Assembly (NCBI RefSeq): GCF_026130545.1
Contig: NZ_JAMOIM010000024.1
Coordinates: 1-64,000, forward strand
DNA from: Lichenifustis flavocetrariae
Lineage (GTDB): Bacteria; Pseudomonadota; Alphaproteobacteria; Rhizobiales; Beijerinckiaceae
Length of the DNA stretch: 64,000 nucleotides
Reading direction: 5' to 3'
Shown: in pieces, positions 43,234 through 52,794 of the stretch
How the letters are laid out: each line of letters begins with the position of its first letter
Position numbering within the stretch: position 1 is the first letter of the stretch
Translations under genes and position numbers: made by a program
The notes under the pieces: generated by a model
Database searches by the model: none
Told to the model about the DNA's origin: nothing
Seen by the model: the letters and a program-made list of their open reading frames with translations, nothing else

Positions 43234-46109
43234 CCGCGTCCCTCCATTGCCTCGGCCTCGGCGCCTCGGCCGGCACCTACTACACCAACGATCCCTACCG
43301 CGAAGCGCAGAACCGCGACGAGTATTATGCCCGGGATGGCGGTGGGCTGTGGTGGTCACCGTCCGGCTCCGTGGTGAGCCACGACGCGCAGATCGATCTC
43401 GCCTCCTTCCGCGACCTGTGCGCCGGGTTCGACCCGCAAACCGGCAAGGCCCTGGTGCGCGGCGCCGGGGAAGGCCATCGGGCTGGATGGGACGTGACCT
43501 ACTCGGCCCCCAAAAGCTTATCCGTCCTCTGGGCCGCCGCCGACCCTGATCTCAGACGGCAAATCGAAGCCATCCAGGCGGCCGCCGTGGACGAGGCGCT
43601 CCGCTTCCTCGCCGATGAGGCCCTTGTCGAGGTGCGGCTTGGTGCCGGTGGTCGCGTTCGCCAACCTGCTGCCGGGCTGACCGTGGGGCGCTTCGCGCAC
43701 TACACCTCCCGAGCAGGCGACCCGAACGTGCACACCCATTGCGTGCTCATGAACGTCGCCGCGGGCCGCGACGGCAAACTGCGGACGCTGGAAACCTATA
43801 AGCTCCATGCTGCCTGCCATCTCGCCGGAGCGGCCTACCGGGCGGCCCTGTCGACGCGATTGGTGGAGGCGTTCGGCATTGTGGCTCGCCCGGCGGGCCG
43901 TGGGCAGTTCGAAATCCGCGGCGTGCCGCAAGACGCTCTCGACGTTTTTTCGAAGCGGTCAAAGGAGCTGGAGGCCGCGCTCGCCGGCGGGCGGGCGGGA
44001 TCTTCCGCAGCGCAGAAGGAGGTCGCCAACCTCAGCACGCGCGGCGCCAAGGCCGACCTGCCGAGTGGCCCGGAGCTTGAGGCGCGCTGGCAGCGCGAAT
44101 TCGAGACGCTCGGGGCTAATCCATGGGAGGGCGTGCGTCATGACGGGCGCGATCCTGCGGCTCAACAGGACATTGGGCTGGATCGGCCCTTTGATCCACC
44201 CGAGATCGTCGGCACGACACCCGCGGCCCTCGCGGCTTCGGCCCTGTTCCGACACGAAACGGTGATCGACCGCGCAGCCCTGCTGGAGCAGAGCTTGATC
44301 GAGGCCAGCCTGCAGGGTGTCTCGATCGCGCAGGTGCGCATCGAGATGGCGGAGCTGGAGCGAGACAGCACGCTTCTACCTCTGCCGGGGGGCGAGCCAC
44401 GCTGGACCACGCCGGCCTTGGCGGTCGTTGAGGCCGCCCTGCTCCGCGCTGCCGATCGGCCCGCAGTGCCTTCTCGGGTGCGACACGAGGCCTTGTCGGT
44501 GGCCTTGTCTGCAGCGCCGGAGCTTTCCGCTGAGCAGCGAGCCGCGATAGAACATGCCACCGGCCCTGGCGGGGTGGCGGTGATCGAAGCCGGCGCCGGC
44601 ACTGGCAAGACGACGATCGCCAGGGTGCTGGTCGATGCCGCGATGAAATCCGGGCTCAAGGTCCGGGGTCTCGCGCCGTCATGGGTGGCAGCCGATGAGC
44701 TCTCTACCTCAGCTGCCATTCCGGTGCAGGCCATCGCCCGCTGGCGTTACGACCTCGCGCAAGGGCGAGGCGAGCCGTTCGATGCCGACACGCTGGTGAT
44801 CCTTGATGAGGCCGGCATGGTCGGTACGCGCGACATGGAGGCGGTGCTGACGGCCGCAGCGGCAGCCGGAACTCGCGTGATCTGCCTGGGGGATCGGCGC
44901 CAACTCGCCGCCGTCGCGGGGTCCAGCCCCCTTCGGGCGGTCGTGGATGTGCTGGGCCGCCATGCCACGCTTGGCGAGGTGCGACGCCAAACTCTGTCCT
45001 GGCAACGCGCCGCCTCTGTGCTGATGGCACGAGGTGAGGTGGAGGACGGCCTGCGGGCCTATGGCCGTCACAGCCGCATTGCCCTCGTGTCCGGCGCGAC
45101 TGCTGCGCAGGAGCGGGTCATCGCGCTGTGGAGCGAGGCCCGCGCTCGCCATGGTGACGATGAGGTGATCATCGCCGTGCGTCAGAACCGGGATGCGGCG
45201 GCGCTCAATGCCGCCGCTCGTGCCACGCTGCGCCGAGAGGGTAAGCTCGGCCCCGAATTTGTCGTGAAAGTCCGCGACCGTGACGATACCACCAGGGATC
45301 TCGGCCTTGCGGTGGGCGACCGCTTGCGGTTCGGGGAGACATTGACCCGACACGGCATTCGCAACGGCACCCGCGGCGTCGTGCAGACCCTGGATATGAA
45401 CGGAACCGGTGAGGTGCGGCTTGCAGTTCGCCTGGACGATGGCCGCCTGGTGACCGACACCCTCGCTGGTTTTGTGCCTGACGGTGCGCGCCGCGGTCGG
45501 GAGGTCGCCCGCTCGCTGCCACGGCTGACCCATGCCTATGCGGGGACGGTCTATGCCGCCCAGGGGCGCACGGTTGCCGAGGCAGTGCTTTACATCGGCA
45601 GCGCCACTGATGCGCGGGAGGTCTATGTCGGGCTCACTCGTCATCGGCAGGACGCCACGGTGGTGGTGGAGCGTGACCGGCTCGAAGCCGCGGTGCGTGT
45701 GAGCCGAGGCGACGTTCGTCTACGCCCGAGCGACGCCGAGCTGCAGGAGCGTCTCTACGTCGAAAGCCGCCGCTACAGCGAGAAGCGGAACGTCATCGAC
45801 CATGTCGAGGACCGGGCGGCCTTCATCCAGACCGGCGTTCTATCCCCACCCCGCCCGGAGCTGGCGCTCGATGTCCGCCGCAGTTTCGAAGCCGGCCGCC
45901 GGTTACGCACCACCATGCGCGAGATCGCGGCGGCGCCTCGACTGACGCTGTGGCGGCTCGCCCTTTTCACCAGAGGTCTTGATCGCCGCCTGGCGCAGGG
46001 GACGAGGCTTCTTGTCAATCGGCTGAGGGGCCTTGACCCATCGCCCGTTCCTAAGCCAGTGCGGTCGCAGGTCGAGCAAGGACGCTCGGGTCCGGAGCTT
46101 TCACGATAA
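43230..46109 (+). CDS. MobF-family conjugative relaxase/helicase (TraA/TrwC-like)
   Basis: A 959-residue protein. The N-terminal relaxase domain has catalytic tyrosines near Y17/Y18 (GTYYTNDPYREAQNRDEYY) and the histidine metal triad H157, H168, H170 (GRFAHYTSRAGDPNVHTHCV). A second half has RecD-like helicase features: Walker A EAGAGTGKTT (453-462), Walker B VILDEAGMV, and later motifs QLAAVAG, YAGTVYAAQGRTVAEAV and VYVGLTRHR. It nicks the plasmid at oriT and unwinds the strand for transfer. GTG 43230 overlaps the RHH gene stop. Full length and all motifs seem intact. Confidence 0.9.
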   Translation: MTASLHCLGLGASAGTYYTNDPYREAQNRDEYYARDGGGLWWSPSGSVVSHDAQIDLASFRDLCAGFDPQTGKALVRGAGEGHRAGWDVTYSAPKSLSVLWAAADPDLRRQIEAIQAAAVDEALRFLADEALVEVRLGAGGRVRQPAAGLTVGRFAHYTSRAGDPNVHTHCVLMNVAAGRDGKLRTLETYKLHAACHLAGAAYRAALSTRLVEAFGIVARPAGRGQFEIRGVPQDALDVFSKRSKELEAALAGGRAGSSAAQKEVANLSTRGAKADLPSGPELEARWQREFETLGANPWEGVRHDGRDPAAQQDIGLDRPFDPPEIVGTTPAALAASALFRHETVIDRAALLEQSLIEASLQGVSIAQVRIEMAELERDSTLLPLPGGEPRWTTPALAVVEAALLRAADRPAVPSRVRHEALSVALSAAPELSAEQRAAIEHATGPGGVAVIEAGAGTGKTTIARVLVDAAMKSGLKVRGLAPSWVAADELSTSAAIPVQAIARWRYDLAQGRGEPFDADTLVILDEAGMVGTRDMEAVLTAAAAAGTRVICLGDRRQLAAVAGSSPLRAVVDVLGRHATLGEVRRQTLSWQRAASVLMARGEVEDGLRAYGRHSRIALVSGATAAQERVIALWSEARARHGDDEVIIAVRQNRDAAALNAAARATLRREGKLGPEFVVKVRDRDDTTRDLGLAVGDRLRFGETLTRHGIRNGTRGVVQTLDMNGTGEVRLAVRLDDGRLVTDTLAGFVPDGARRGREVARSLPRLTHAYAGTVYAAQGRTVAEAVLYIGSATDAREVYVGLTRHRQDATVVVERDRLEAAVRVSRGDVRLRPSDAELQERLYVESRRYSEKRNVIDHVEDRAAFIQTGVLSPPRPELALDVRRSFEAGRRLRTTMREIAAAPRLTLWRLALFTRGLDRRLAQGTRLLVNRLRGLDPSPVPKPVRSQVEQGRSGPELSR

Positions 46110-46537
46110 AGGACTAAAAAAACCAGGATTGAAGCCGATGGCGCATGTGAATGAGAACCGCTGCGATCGGTTTACGTTGGGTGCACCCAAAACAGAGTAC
46201 CGGATCAGCTACTTTGGGGTGGGGAGATGAAGTTGCCCTCCAGCTAGACTGCGGACATTCGGCTGTGCGCCAAGTCCGGCCAGTTTGCTCCCGCCTTGCG
46301 CTCGCCAGAACCGGACATTGCTGGTCAGGAACCGCGCGGCCGCGGTGGGTGGGGAGCGGTCCTTCGGCGGTCCGGTGGACTCCGCGCGCGCAACGAGCGT
46401 CGAACGCAGGCGCGCGGAGGAAGGCCGGCTTCCTGTGCCGCCGGTCTTTGCGGTCGCGCTCAACCACGATTATCGTTCAGCCGAGGTGTCCGGATCGATC
46501 GGGCATGTGCGAAATGTCGGTTCGTGGGAGAGCCATA
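46110..46537. other. Gap of about 430 bases, no gene
   Basis: Only shadow frames are seen. The stretch may be a remnant of an insertion, but no terminal repeat or family pattern was found. Confidence 0.3.
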
Positions 46538-47368
46538 GTGTCCACGGAGAACGCGATCGCGAATTATTGGGCCACGGGTGACGTATACGCACTGATCGTG
46601 GAGGCCTTGCGAAAGGCGGGCAAACCGCTCGACCAGCTGACGCTGCCGGACCTGGCGCCGGTCGACCACTACCATGCGCGTGGTTTTCAAGCGACGGTCG
46701 AACTGGCGGACCGTCTGACCATCGGACCGGATGACCATATCCTCGACATCGGCTGCGGCCTGGGCGGTCCGGCACGTTACTTCGCGATCCGGTTTGGCTG
46801 CAAGGTTAGTGGGATCGATATCACCCCACCCTTCGTCGACGCCGCGCGCAAGCTGACGGCGCTGCTGCACCTGGAAAGTCAGGTCGAGATCGCACAGGGC
46901 GATGGACAGCATCTACCATATGCGGGCGGTGTCTTCGACGGGGCCTTGACCCAGCACGTGACGATGAACGTCGCCGACCGGCCTGGCTTTTTCCGCGAGG
47001 CGTACCGTATATTGAAACCAGGCGCGTTCTTCGCGCTGACGGAACATGGCATGGGTCCCAACGCGAACCCTCACTATCCGGCGCCCTGGTCATTGGACGG
47101 GGGCGGGTCCTTCCTGGCCACACCGTCTGAATCGCGCGTATTTCTGGACGCTGTAGGCTTCCGCGATATCGTGGTCGAGAATACCGGCGAGAAGTATCTC
47201 GCGGCCTATAAGCAGGGCATGGCGCTCGCGGCCAGCGGGGCGATGCCGGCTTTGGGTATCCACATGCTCGCCGGTGAGCGTGGCGCGGAGAAAATGCGCA
47301 ATGCTGCACGCAACATTGAAGAAGGGCGGACGCAGCCTGTGCAAGTGATTTGCCGCAAGCCAGCGTGA
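46538..47368 (+). CDS. Class I SAM-dependent methyltransferase
   Basis: A 276-residue methyltransferase of the cyclopropane/sterol/phosphoethanolamine-like branch. Motif I is ILDIGCGLGGPARYFA (about 65-80), then SGIDITPPFVDAAR, GDGQHLPYAGGVFDGAL and REAYRILKPGAFFALTEHG. I chose GTG 46538, which has a GGGAG site; a longer open frame upstream is not coding. The substrate may be a lipid or small molecule. Neighbours give no further clue, because the gene lies between plasmid and debris regions. Confidence 0.8.
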   Translation: MSTENAIANYWATGDVYALIVEALRKAGKPLDQLTLPDLAPVDHYHARGFQATVELADRLTIGPDDHILDIGCGLGGPARYFAIRFGCKVSGIDITPPFVDAARKLTALLHLESQVEIAQGDGQHLPYAGGVFDGALTQHVTMNVADRPGFFREAYRILKPGAFFALTEHGMGPNANPHYPAPWSLDGGGSFLATPSESRVFLDAVGFRDIVVENTGEKYLAAYKQGMALAASGAMPALGIHMLAGERGAEKMRNAARNIEEGRTQPVQVICRKPA

Positions 47369-48001
47369 CAGGGATTGTCCTTCAATCGCGGGACGGTTCG
47401 AGGTGGGGAAGCGACGAAGGGCCTGTCACCTGTAGGTCAGCAAAGGTCGGGAGCGGTCAGACGGAGAGGTCCGACGAACGGCTGCTTCTTGGCTCTCCTT
47501 AATACAGACCTGCCAGTCTCTTTTCGGCCAAGCTAGGTCGCCGACCAGCGGAGCAAATCGCGTTGCAACCGTTCCGCTTCCCAGCTCTGCGGCACTTTTT
47601 GGATTCGGCTTTTTGTGCTTGGCTATGATCAGTCGAGATCGACGTGGCACATATCGTCAAGGAGAAAGGTAGACCTTTCTCCTTGATCCGTTAATTGGCA
47701 AGCCAGCTGCCCTGCAGTCCAATTCAGTCTACCATGGGTATGCGATGGAGAACCGAGGGTGTTTGGTTCGTAAAAAGCACCCTATGACAGACCGCAGTTT
47801 GGGCTCGATTTGACCCTCAGCGGCTGTTCGGAAGGTCGGCTTCCGACCATCATGACTGGCTGTGCGCAAAGGTGATGCTAGAGCTGGCGCTGCAGGCGCG
47901 ACCGAAGCCTCAGGGTGAGATACCCTCGTTGGTCCAGGCGTTCGGCTGCGGGATCGTTCGGAGCGACAGCGGGCCGGCAGCCGCCGAGACCAGGGGGATA
48001 C
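47369..48001. other. Gap of about 630 bases with one perfect hairpin
   Basis: No gene supported. A short minus-strand frame at 47426-47650 has no family pattern. The only notable feature is the palindrome at 47657-47686. Confidence 0.35.
47657..47686. repeat. Perfect 14-bp inverted repeat (hairpin)
   Basis: TCAAGGAGAAAGGT at 47657-47670 and its exact reverse complement at 47673-47686, with AG between. A very stable hairpin could form in RNA, but there is no U-run on either side, so it is not a standard terminator. It may be a protein-binding palindrome or an RNA structure. Confidence 0.55.
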
Positions 48002-49030
48002 ATGCGCAACTTCGAATCGCCCGGCCGCTCTCTGGCGGTCTCTCGGACCGGCATGGCCGCCACGTCACACCCGGCGTCGACCCTCACGGCCGTCGAGGTG
48101 CTGAAGGCGGGCGGAAACGCCCTCGACGCGGCGATTGCTGGGGTGGCCGTGCAGTGCGTGGTCGAGGCGGGCTCCACCGGCATAGGCGGGGATTGCTTCG
48201 CCATGCTGTCGGTGGAGGGGTCGACCGACGTCCGGGCCTACAACGGATCGGGCCGCACCCCCGCCGCCCTGACGCGAGACTCGTTGGTCGGGGACGGCGT
48301 CACGGCCATCGGCCGCTCGTCGCCTCACGCTGTCACCGTCCCGGGCGCCGTCGACGCCTGGTGCCGTCTGGCCCGTGACTTCGGCCGGATGCCGCTCGAG
48401 GAGCTACTGCAGCCCGCGATTGCGCTGGCGAGGGATGGTTACGTCCTGACGCCCCGCGTGACGGCCGATCTCGCCAACCAGCGGGACCTGCTGGCGCAGG
48501 ATCCGATCGCCCGGGCGACGTTCCTCGTGGAGGGAAAGGCTCCCCAGATGGGATCGGTGCAGTGCCAGCCGCTGCTCGCCGATACGTTTGAGATCGTCGC
48601 ACGCGAAGGTCGGGACGGGTTCTACCGAGGCGCTGTGGCGCAAGACATGGTCGAATACCTTCAGAGCCTCGGGGGTCGCCATACTCTCGACGACTTCGCC
48701 TCCGCGGAAGGCGAGTACGTCGCGCCGATCTCCACGGCCTATCGTGGTCGCACTATCTACGAGTGTCCGCCGAACGGGCAGGGGATCGTGGCGCTGCTGA
48801 TCCTCAACATCCTGGCGCGCTTTCCACCGTCCCGCGATCCGTTTGATCCCGAGGCCATGCATCGGCTGGTGGAGGCGACCCGCCTGGCCTATGCCGCCCG
48901 CGACGCGATGGTCGCCGAGCCTGCCGCTGAAGGAGCCACGGTCGAACGCATGCTGTCGGATGACTTTGCCAAAGAACTCGCCAGCCGTATCATGCCGGAT
49001 CGTGTCCTGGCTCCGTTGCCTACCTTCGAT
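48002..49030 (+). pseudogene. Gamma-glutamyltranspeptidase, truncated before its catalytic subunit
   Basis: The first 343 residues of a GGT family enzyme: SRTGMAATSHPASTLTAVEV, AGGNALDAAIAGVAVQCVVE, STGIGGDCFAML and YECPPNGQGIVALLILNILA. Complete proenzymes have about 530-600 residues; the catalytic Thr, at the start of the small subunit, should come about 20-50 residues after the point where coding is lost. It ends where the 89-base repeat (copy B) begins at 49031. A GGGGG site precedes ATG 48002. The remnant cannot form the active enzyme. Confidence 0.75.
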
Positions 49031-49119
49031 GTGAAACAGCATCGGCAAGGGACCCTGCTGGCTTTCGATAATTCAGGCAGTTACGGCGCTTATCGGCGTC
49101 AGGACCCCGCGCCGATCCA
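49031..49119 (+). repeat. 89-bp dispersed repeat, copy B
   Basis: Begins GTGAAACAGCATCGGCAAGG, contains ATTCAGGCAGTTACGGCGCT and ends GCGCCGATCCA. It lies between the truncated gamma-glutamyltranspeptidase and a truncated recombinase, so both broken ends meet at this repeat. Confidence 0.75.
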
Positions 49120-49350
49120 CACCTCGACCTCAACCGCGAACGTACCATGGAGGGTCTGAAGGCTGCCCTCGCACGCGGACGCAAAGGTGGACGGCGCAAG
49201 AAGCTGACTGACGCCGACCTCGCCGCGGCGCGGGCCATGCTGAAAGAGCAGACAATCTCCGTGGCCGACATTGCCAAGCGGCTCGGCGTCACCCGCACGA
49301 CCTTCTACCAGTACTTCCCGGCTGCACGTCGTCAGGCAGGAAGCCTCTGA
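49120..49350 (+). pseudogene. C-terminal fragment of a serine recombinase
   Basis: The frame after the repeat reads LDLNRERTMEGLKAALARGR then KGGRRKKLTDADLAAARAML, the hinge region and C-terminal helix-turn-helix (SVADIAKRLGVTRTTFYQYF) of a Tn3-type resolvase. The catalytic N-terminal two thirds is missing. The truncated gene still overlaps the HNH gene start (TGATG), just like the intact recombinase/HNH pair at 1.6 kb. Confidence 0.7.
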
Positions 49351-49868
49351 TGCCGATCCGGCCGGAGTTCAAATGGCTGTATCCGCTCGACTGGCCCCAG
49401 CTCTCGGCCGTGATCCGGTTCGAGCGGGCCAAAGGACGATGCGAAACATGCGGCCGGCCCCATGGCCAGCAAGTCCGGCATCTTGGCGACGGCAGATGGT
49501 TTGACGAAGAGCGCCAGGTATGGCGGTGCGGGCGAGGCCGTGCTCTGCCGCGCCTCGTCGCCCTCGAGTGCGAGACGATCCGGCTGACCAAGGTGGTGTT
49601 AGCGACCGCCCACCTCGATCACGATCCCGGCAACAACCGACCGCGCAACCTGAAAGCGCTTTGCCAACGCTGTCACATGCTGCACGATCGTGACGAGCAT
49701 CGCCGACAACGGTGGCTGACCCTACGCATGCGCAAGGCGATCGGCGACCTGTTCCTCGGACCTTACCGGCATTGCTATGATCCGTCCTCCAGGCTCGAAA
49801 GCCATACATCGGGCTGGACCACTTCAAGGAGGGAGGATTACAGCCCCCTAGACGTGCCGAGAGATTAA
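49350..49868 (+). CDS. HNH endonuclease-like protein, paralogue of the one at 2.2 kb
   Basis: A 172-residue protein. Residues 1-140 differ from the first copy at about 13 positions and keep all zinc and HNH residues (C31, C34, AHLDHDP, LCQRCH). It carries a longer C-terminal tail after GPYRH. Its start overlaps the end of the recombinase fragment. Because the recombinase here is broken, this copy probably survives by chance or works independently. Confidence 0.75.
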   Translation: MPIRPEFKWLYPLDWPQLSAVIRFERAKGRCETCGRPHGQQVRHLGDGRWFDEERQVWRCGRGRALPRLVALECETIRLTKVVLATAHLDHDPGNNRPRNLKALCQRCHMLHDRDEHRRQRWLTLRMRKAIGDLFLGPYRHCYDPSSRLESHTSGWTTSRREDYSPLDVPRD

Positions 49869-49930
49869 TCCCAAGCAGTGAAGGCGGGGGCGCATTCTGT
49901 CGGTACAGAGGGCGCGTAGCCTCGACATAT

Positions 49931-51058
49931 TTATGCGTTGGGTCTGTCAAGAATTTCAGGCATTTGCCGCGGTTGCCCGAGTTCAAATCGCCGCAGACGA
50001 CCGTTTAAAAATCTGGTGAGGGGGCGTTCAAACCATCGATAGGAGAGGATGCCGTATCCCAGCGACGATCCAACGCCCGCAACGAGGAGGGACAGGGCTG
50101 GAAGCAAATTGTGCAGCCCCAGCCCGTGCCAAGCCTTCCCAATCGCGTAGAGAATGAACTGATGCGACAGGTATAAGGAATATGACGCGTCTCCTATCCT
50201 GGTCAGGACACGTGGTGGGGTGAAGACCTGGCGGGCATCGAGGGAGATGCATCCCGCGACAAGACAAGCGGCGGGGAGGCCAAAGTAAAGAACGCGCCAA
50301 GGATCCAGCTCCGACGCCACGAGGTTTTCCCGTCCGGCCACAACAATCGCCAAGCAGGCGATGACGATCCCCGCGACTGCGGGTGTGCATCGAAACGCGA
50401 ACCCGCTCGCATAGGCCCCGCCAAACAGATAACCGATGAGGAACTCCAACGGCAAAGCGCTGAAAACCACGCTCGCGAAGGCAGGAGCCGTGACGACGTT
50501 TTCAAGTAAGGCTCCAGAGACAATGATAGTACAAAGCGTCCCCGTCCGATAGCGAAGCGGGAGATGGATAAGGCCGCCGACCAGCACATAGAAATAGGCC
50601 TCGAAGCAAACAGTCCAGCCGACGCCCAGCAGCGTTCCAATGACGTGGTCGTTGTTGTTCGATAAGACCATCAGATAGGAGAGTTCCACGTGCGTCACGT
50701 CGAGCTTCAGATGCGCGAAAGCCGTCGGGACAGCCAGCAAGATGGCCAGCGTCACAGTCGTGTAAAACCAGTAGCAGGGTCCAATACGGATCAGCCGCCG
50801 CCCGAGGAACTGACTTGGCGACACACAACTGCCTCGGGTGATATAGGCAATGATGAATCCGCTGATGACAAAAAATATATCGACACCTGCCGCGCCGGCG
50901 TTCGTATAGGAAAAATTATAACCGCCTTGTTCGTTGAGCATGTAGCTCGCGTGGAAGACGAGCACCATGCAGGCCGCGACGCCGCGCAGAACTTGGACCG
51001 AAGCAAGGACCGGCTTCGTCTCCGCTCTCGGGAGGCCTGTCGAGTCAGGGTTGCCCAA
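49931..51058 (-). CDS. Acyltransferase 3 (OafA-like) membrane protein
   Basis: A 375-residue integral membrane protein with about ten hydrophobic segments. It starts near VLASVQVLRGVAACMVLVFH, the signature of acyltransferase 3 with its conserved histidine in the first helix, and has the family Arg-rich loop FLGRRLIRIGPCYWFYT. It likely transfers an acetyl or succinyl group to the polysaccharide or its lipid-linked repeat. I suggest TTG 51058 behind GGGGG; a GTG at 51082 is possible. Either overlaps the end of the polymerase gene (51045), so the two are coupled. Confidence 0.75.
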   Translation of the reverse strand: MGNPDSTGLPRAETKPVLASVQVLRGVAACMVLVFHASYMLNEQGGYNFSYTNAGAAGVDIFFVISGFIIAYITRGSCVSPSQFLGRRLIRIGPCYWFYTTVTLAILLAVPTAFAHLKLDVTHVELSYLMVLSNNNDHVIGTLLGVGWTVCFEAYFYVLVGGLIHLPLRYRTGTLCTIIVSGALLENVVTAPAFASVVFSALPLEFLIGYLFGGAYASGFAFRCTPAVAGIVIACLAIVVAGRENLVASELDPWRVLYFGLPAACLVAGCISLDARQVFTPPRVLTRIGDASYSLYLSHQFILYAIGKAWHGLGLHNLLPALSLLVAGVGSSLGYGILSYRWFERPLTRFLNGRLRRFELGQPRQMPEILDRPNA

Positions 51059-52517
51059 GCGTCCCCCTACTCCAACCCACAAGATTGGGATCGGCGATCG
51101 GTTGCTCAGCGTCGTCCATCGAAGCCAGAAGAGCGAAGAAGAAAGATAGCACGATCGTTGGGGTATAGGCCGTGTAAATCGTGATCGTCAGGCCATTGAT
51201 CACATAGGCGCAGGCTGCGATGCCTGCAGCCGCCGCGACGAGCCGTGACGTCGTGTCGTGACCTCGCAGGCCTTGCAACACGGCGGCGCCCGCAGTGACG
51301 AACATGGCGAGAAACGACACGAGCCCCGGCACGCCGACCTCCGCCGCGAGTTGTGGGAATGTGCCATCAGCTGTGCCGACGCTTTCGAGTTCACCGATAT
51401 AATGCTCCGGAAAGGGGCCAATCTCGTTGGCGCGCAGAACATCGAGCTGATGGAACGTGAAACCGTCGAGTCCCACACCGGTCGCGGGATGGTCCAGGAA
51501 CATGGACCAGGCGACCTGCCAGAGTTTTAGCCGCATCGCGACATTGTCCGGATCCGAAAAACGCTCCCAGATTTCCGGGCCGAGCCATGGTATCAGCGCC
51601 GCCCCGCCCGCGACGGCGCACAGGAGAGTGACGACCACGGCAGGCCGAACCGCGCGGAACACGACAGCGATGCCGACCGCGGCCATAAGCATGGCGATCA
51701 GGGGGCCGCGTGAGAAGGTCGTGGCCACGCCGGCAAGGCAGGCGAAGGCCGCAGTCGCGAAGCAACTCTTGGCCTTCGGGGTCTCCGCCAGACCGAAACG
51801 CCCGAGACAATAGGGAAAAAGCATGGACACGGTGGTGCCGAAGTACAGCGGATTCATCTCAACGCTGAAGCTCCGGTAGATGAACCCGGTGGACTCCCGC
51901 TGGCCCCAATAAAGCAAATCCCCCTGCTCCCCGGTCGGCTCGGCCAAATTCTCGATGAGGGGGTTCCACCCGATGGTGAATTCCACGACACCATAAAGAC
52001 TGATGAGGACACAGCCCAGCAACAGCGTATTGAGCGGCAGGATTGCGTCAGCCGACGAACGGACGAGGCGCCGCGTAAACGCATAGACCGTTATCGGAAC
52101 GGCAAAGCAACGGATCACCCCATTCAAGTTCGACAGGGGGGCGTGGCTGGTCAGGACCGAGAGCAGCAGAGCCAGTCCATAGGCCGTGAACGCGATTGTG
52201 ATCGGGTGGATGCGACCACTGGGTCTTGGGGGTGAACGGACGAAGATGATTGCGGCCGTGATGCCGAGTATCAGCAAGGAGGCCGGAAATGGCGGTAAGA
52301 ACGGGACGATCGGGATCGCCAAATATAACGGACAGATGATCTGCGCGAACAGGAAAGCCATGAAGGCCCAAAGGGGCCGATGCGCTAAGATGATGGTTAC
52401 ACCCATGCCAACCAGCAGGATGACTGCTGAGAGCGGACTGGTCACGAAGAACAAGCCACACAGCAGGAGCACGGCCGCCGCGGCAGGGATCATGGCTGCC
52501 GACATGCCAGTCGTCAT
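51045..52517 (-). CDS. O-antigen ligase/polymerase (Wzy_C) membrane protein
   Basis: A 490-residue protein with about ten to eleven membrane helices. A long periplasmic loop around residues 320-395 contains KLWQVAWSMFLDHPATGVGL, the conserved WSMFxDHPxxGVG pattern of Wzy_C/WaaL proteins, followed by the extracytoplasmic H and R positions. It polymerises or ligates exopolysaccharide repeats in the periplasm. Starts at 52517 or 52505 are both possible. It precedes the acyltransferase gene and is divergent from the priming transferase. Confidence 0.75.
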   Translation of the reverse strand: MTTGMSAAMIPAAAAVLLLCGLFFVTSPLSAVILLVGMGVTIILAHRPLWAFMAFLFAQIICPLYLAIPIVPFLPPFPASLLILGITAAIIFVRSPPRPSGRIHPITIAFTAYGLALLLSVLTSHAPLSNLNGVIRCFAVPITVYAFTRRLVRSSADAILPLNTLLLGCVLISLYGVVEFTIGWNPLIENLAEPTGEQGDLLYWGQRESTGFIYRSFSVEMNPLYFGTTVSMLFPYCLGRFGLAETPKAKSCFATAAFACLAGVATTFSRGPLIAMLMAAVGIAVVFRAVRPAVVVTLLCAVAGGAALIPWLGPEIWERFSDPDNVAMRLKLWQVAWSMFLDHPATGVGLDGFTFHQLDVLRANEIGPFPEHYIGELESVGTADGTFPQLAAEVGVPGLVSFLAMFVTAGAAVLQGLRGHDTTSRLVAAAAGIAACAYVINGLTITIYTAYTPTIVLSFFFALLASMDDAEQPIADPNLVGWSRGTLGQP

Positions 52518-52794
52518 CAGATCGGGTGCAGGTTTCCGCCGTCGGGCGTCATGGGGTGCGCGGAGCTGCCCAAGTGCGGACCCCCACTGTTTCCGCCCTG
52601 AGAAATCTGTTCAACCTCGAAGAGGCGAACACGTCGACATAGCGAACCAAGCATAATGGAAATCTCGACAAGTCACAAGGATAAAAAATCAAACATAATC
52701 AATATCTAATACTGATCAGCATTAGACAGCAAGTAGAGCAAAAAAAATTTAAGCGGCCTATAAAAACTGTTGGAAATTTGACGATTGTTAAGTT
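52518..52794. other. AT-rich intergenic region between divergent EPS genes
   Basis: About 280 bases that turn strongly AT-rich from 52640, including several A and T runs. This is probably the shared promoter region for the divergent genes. No single -35/-10 pair was convincing. Confidence 0.4.

Noticed and set aside
47426-47650. Minus-strand 74-codon frame
   Set aside because: Composition is not coding-like, there is no ribosome site and no recognised family.
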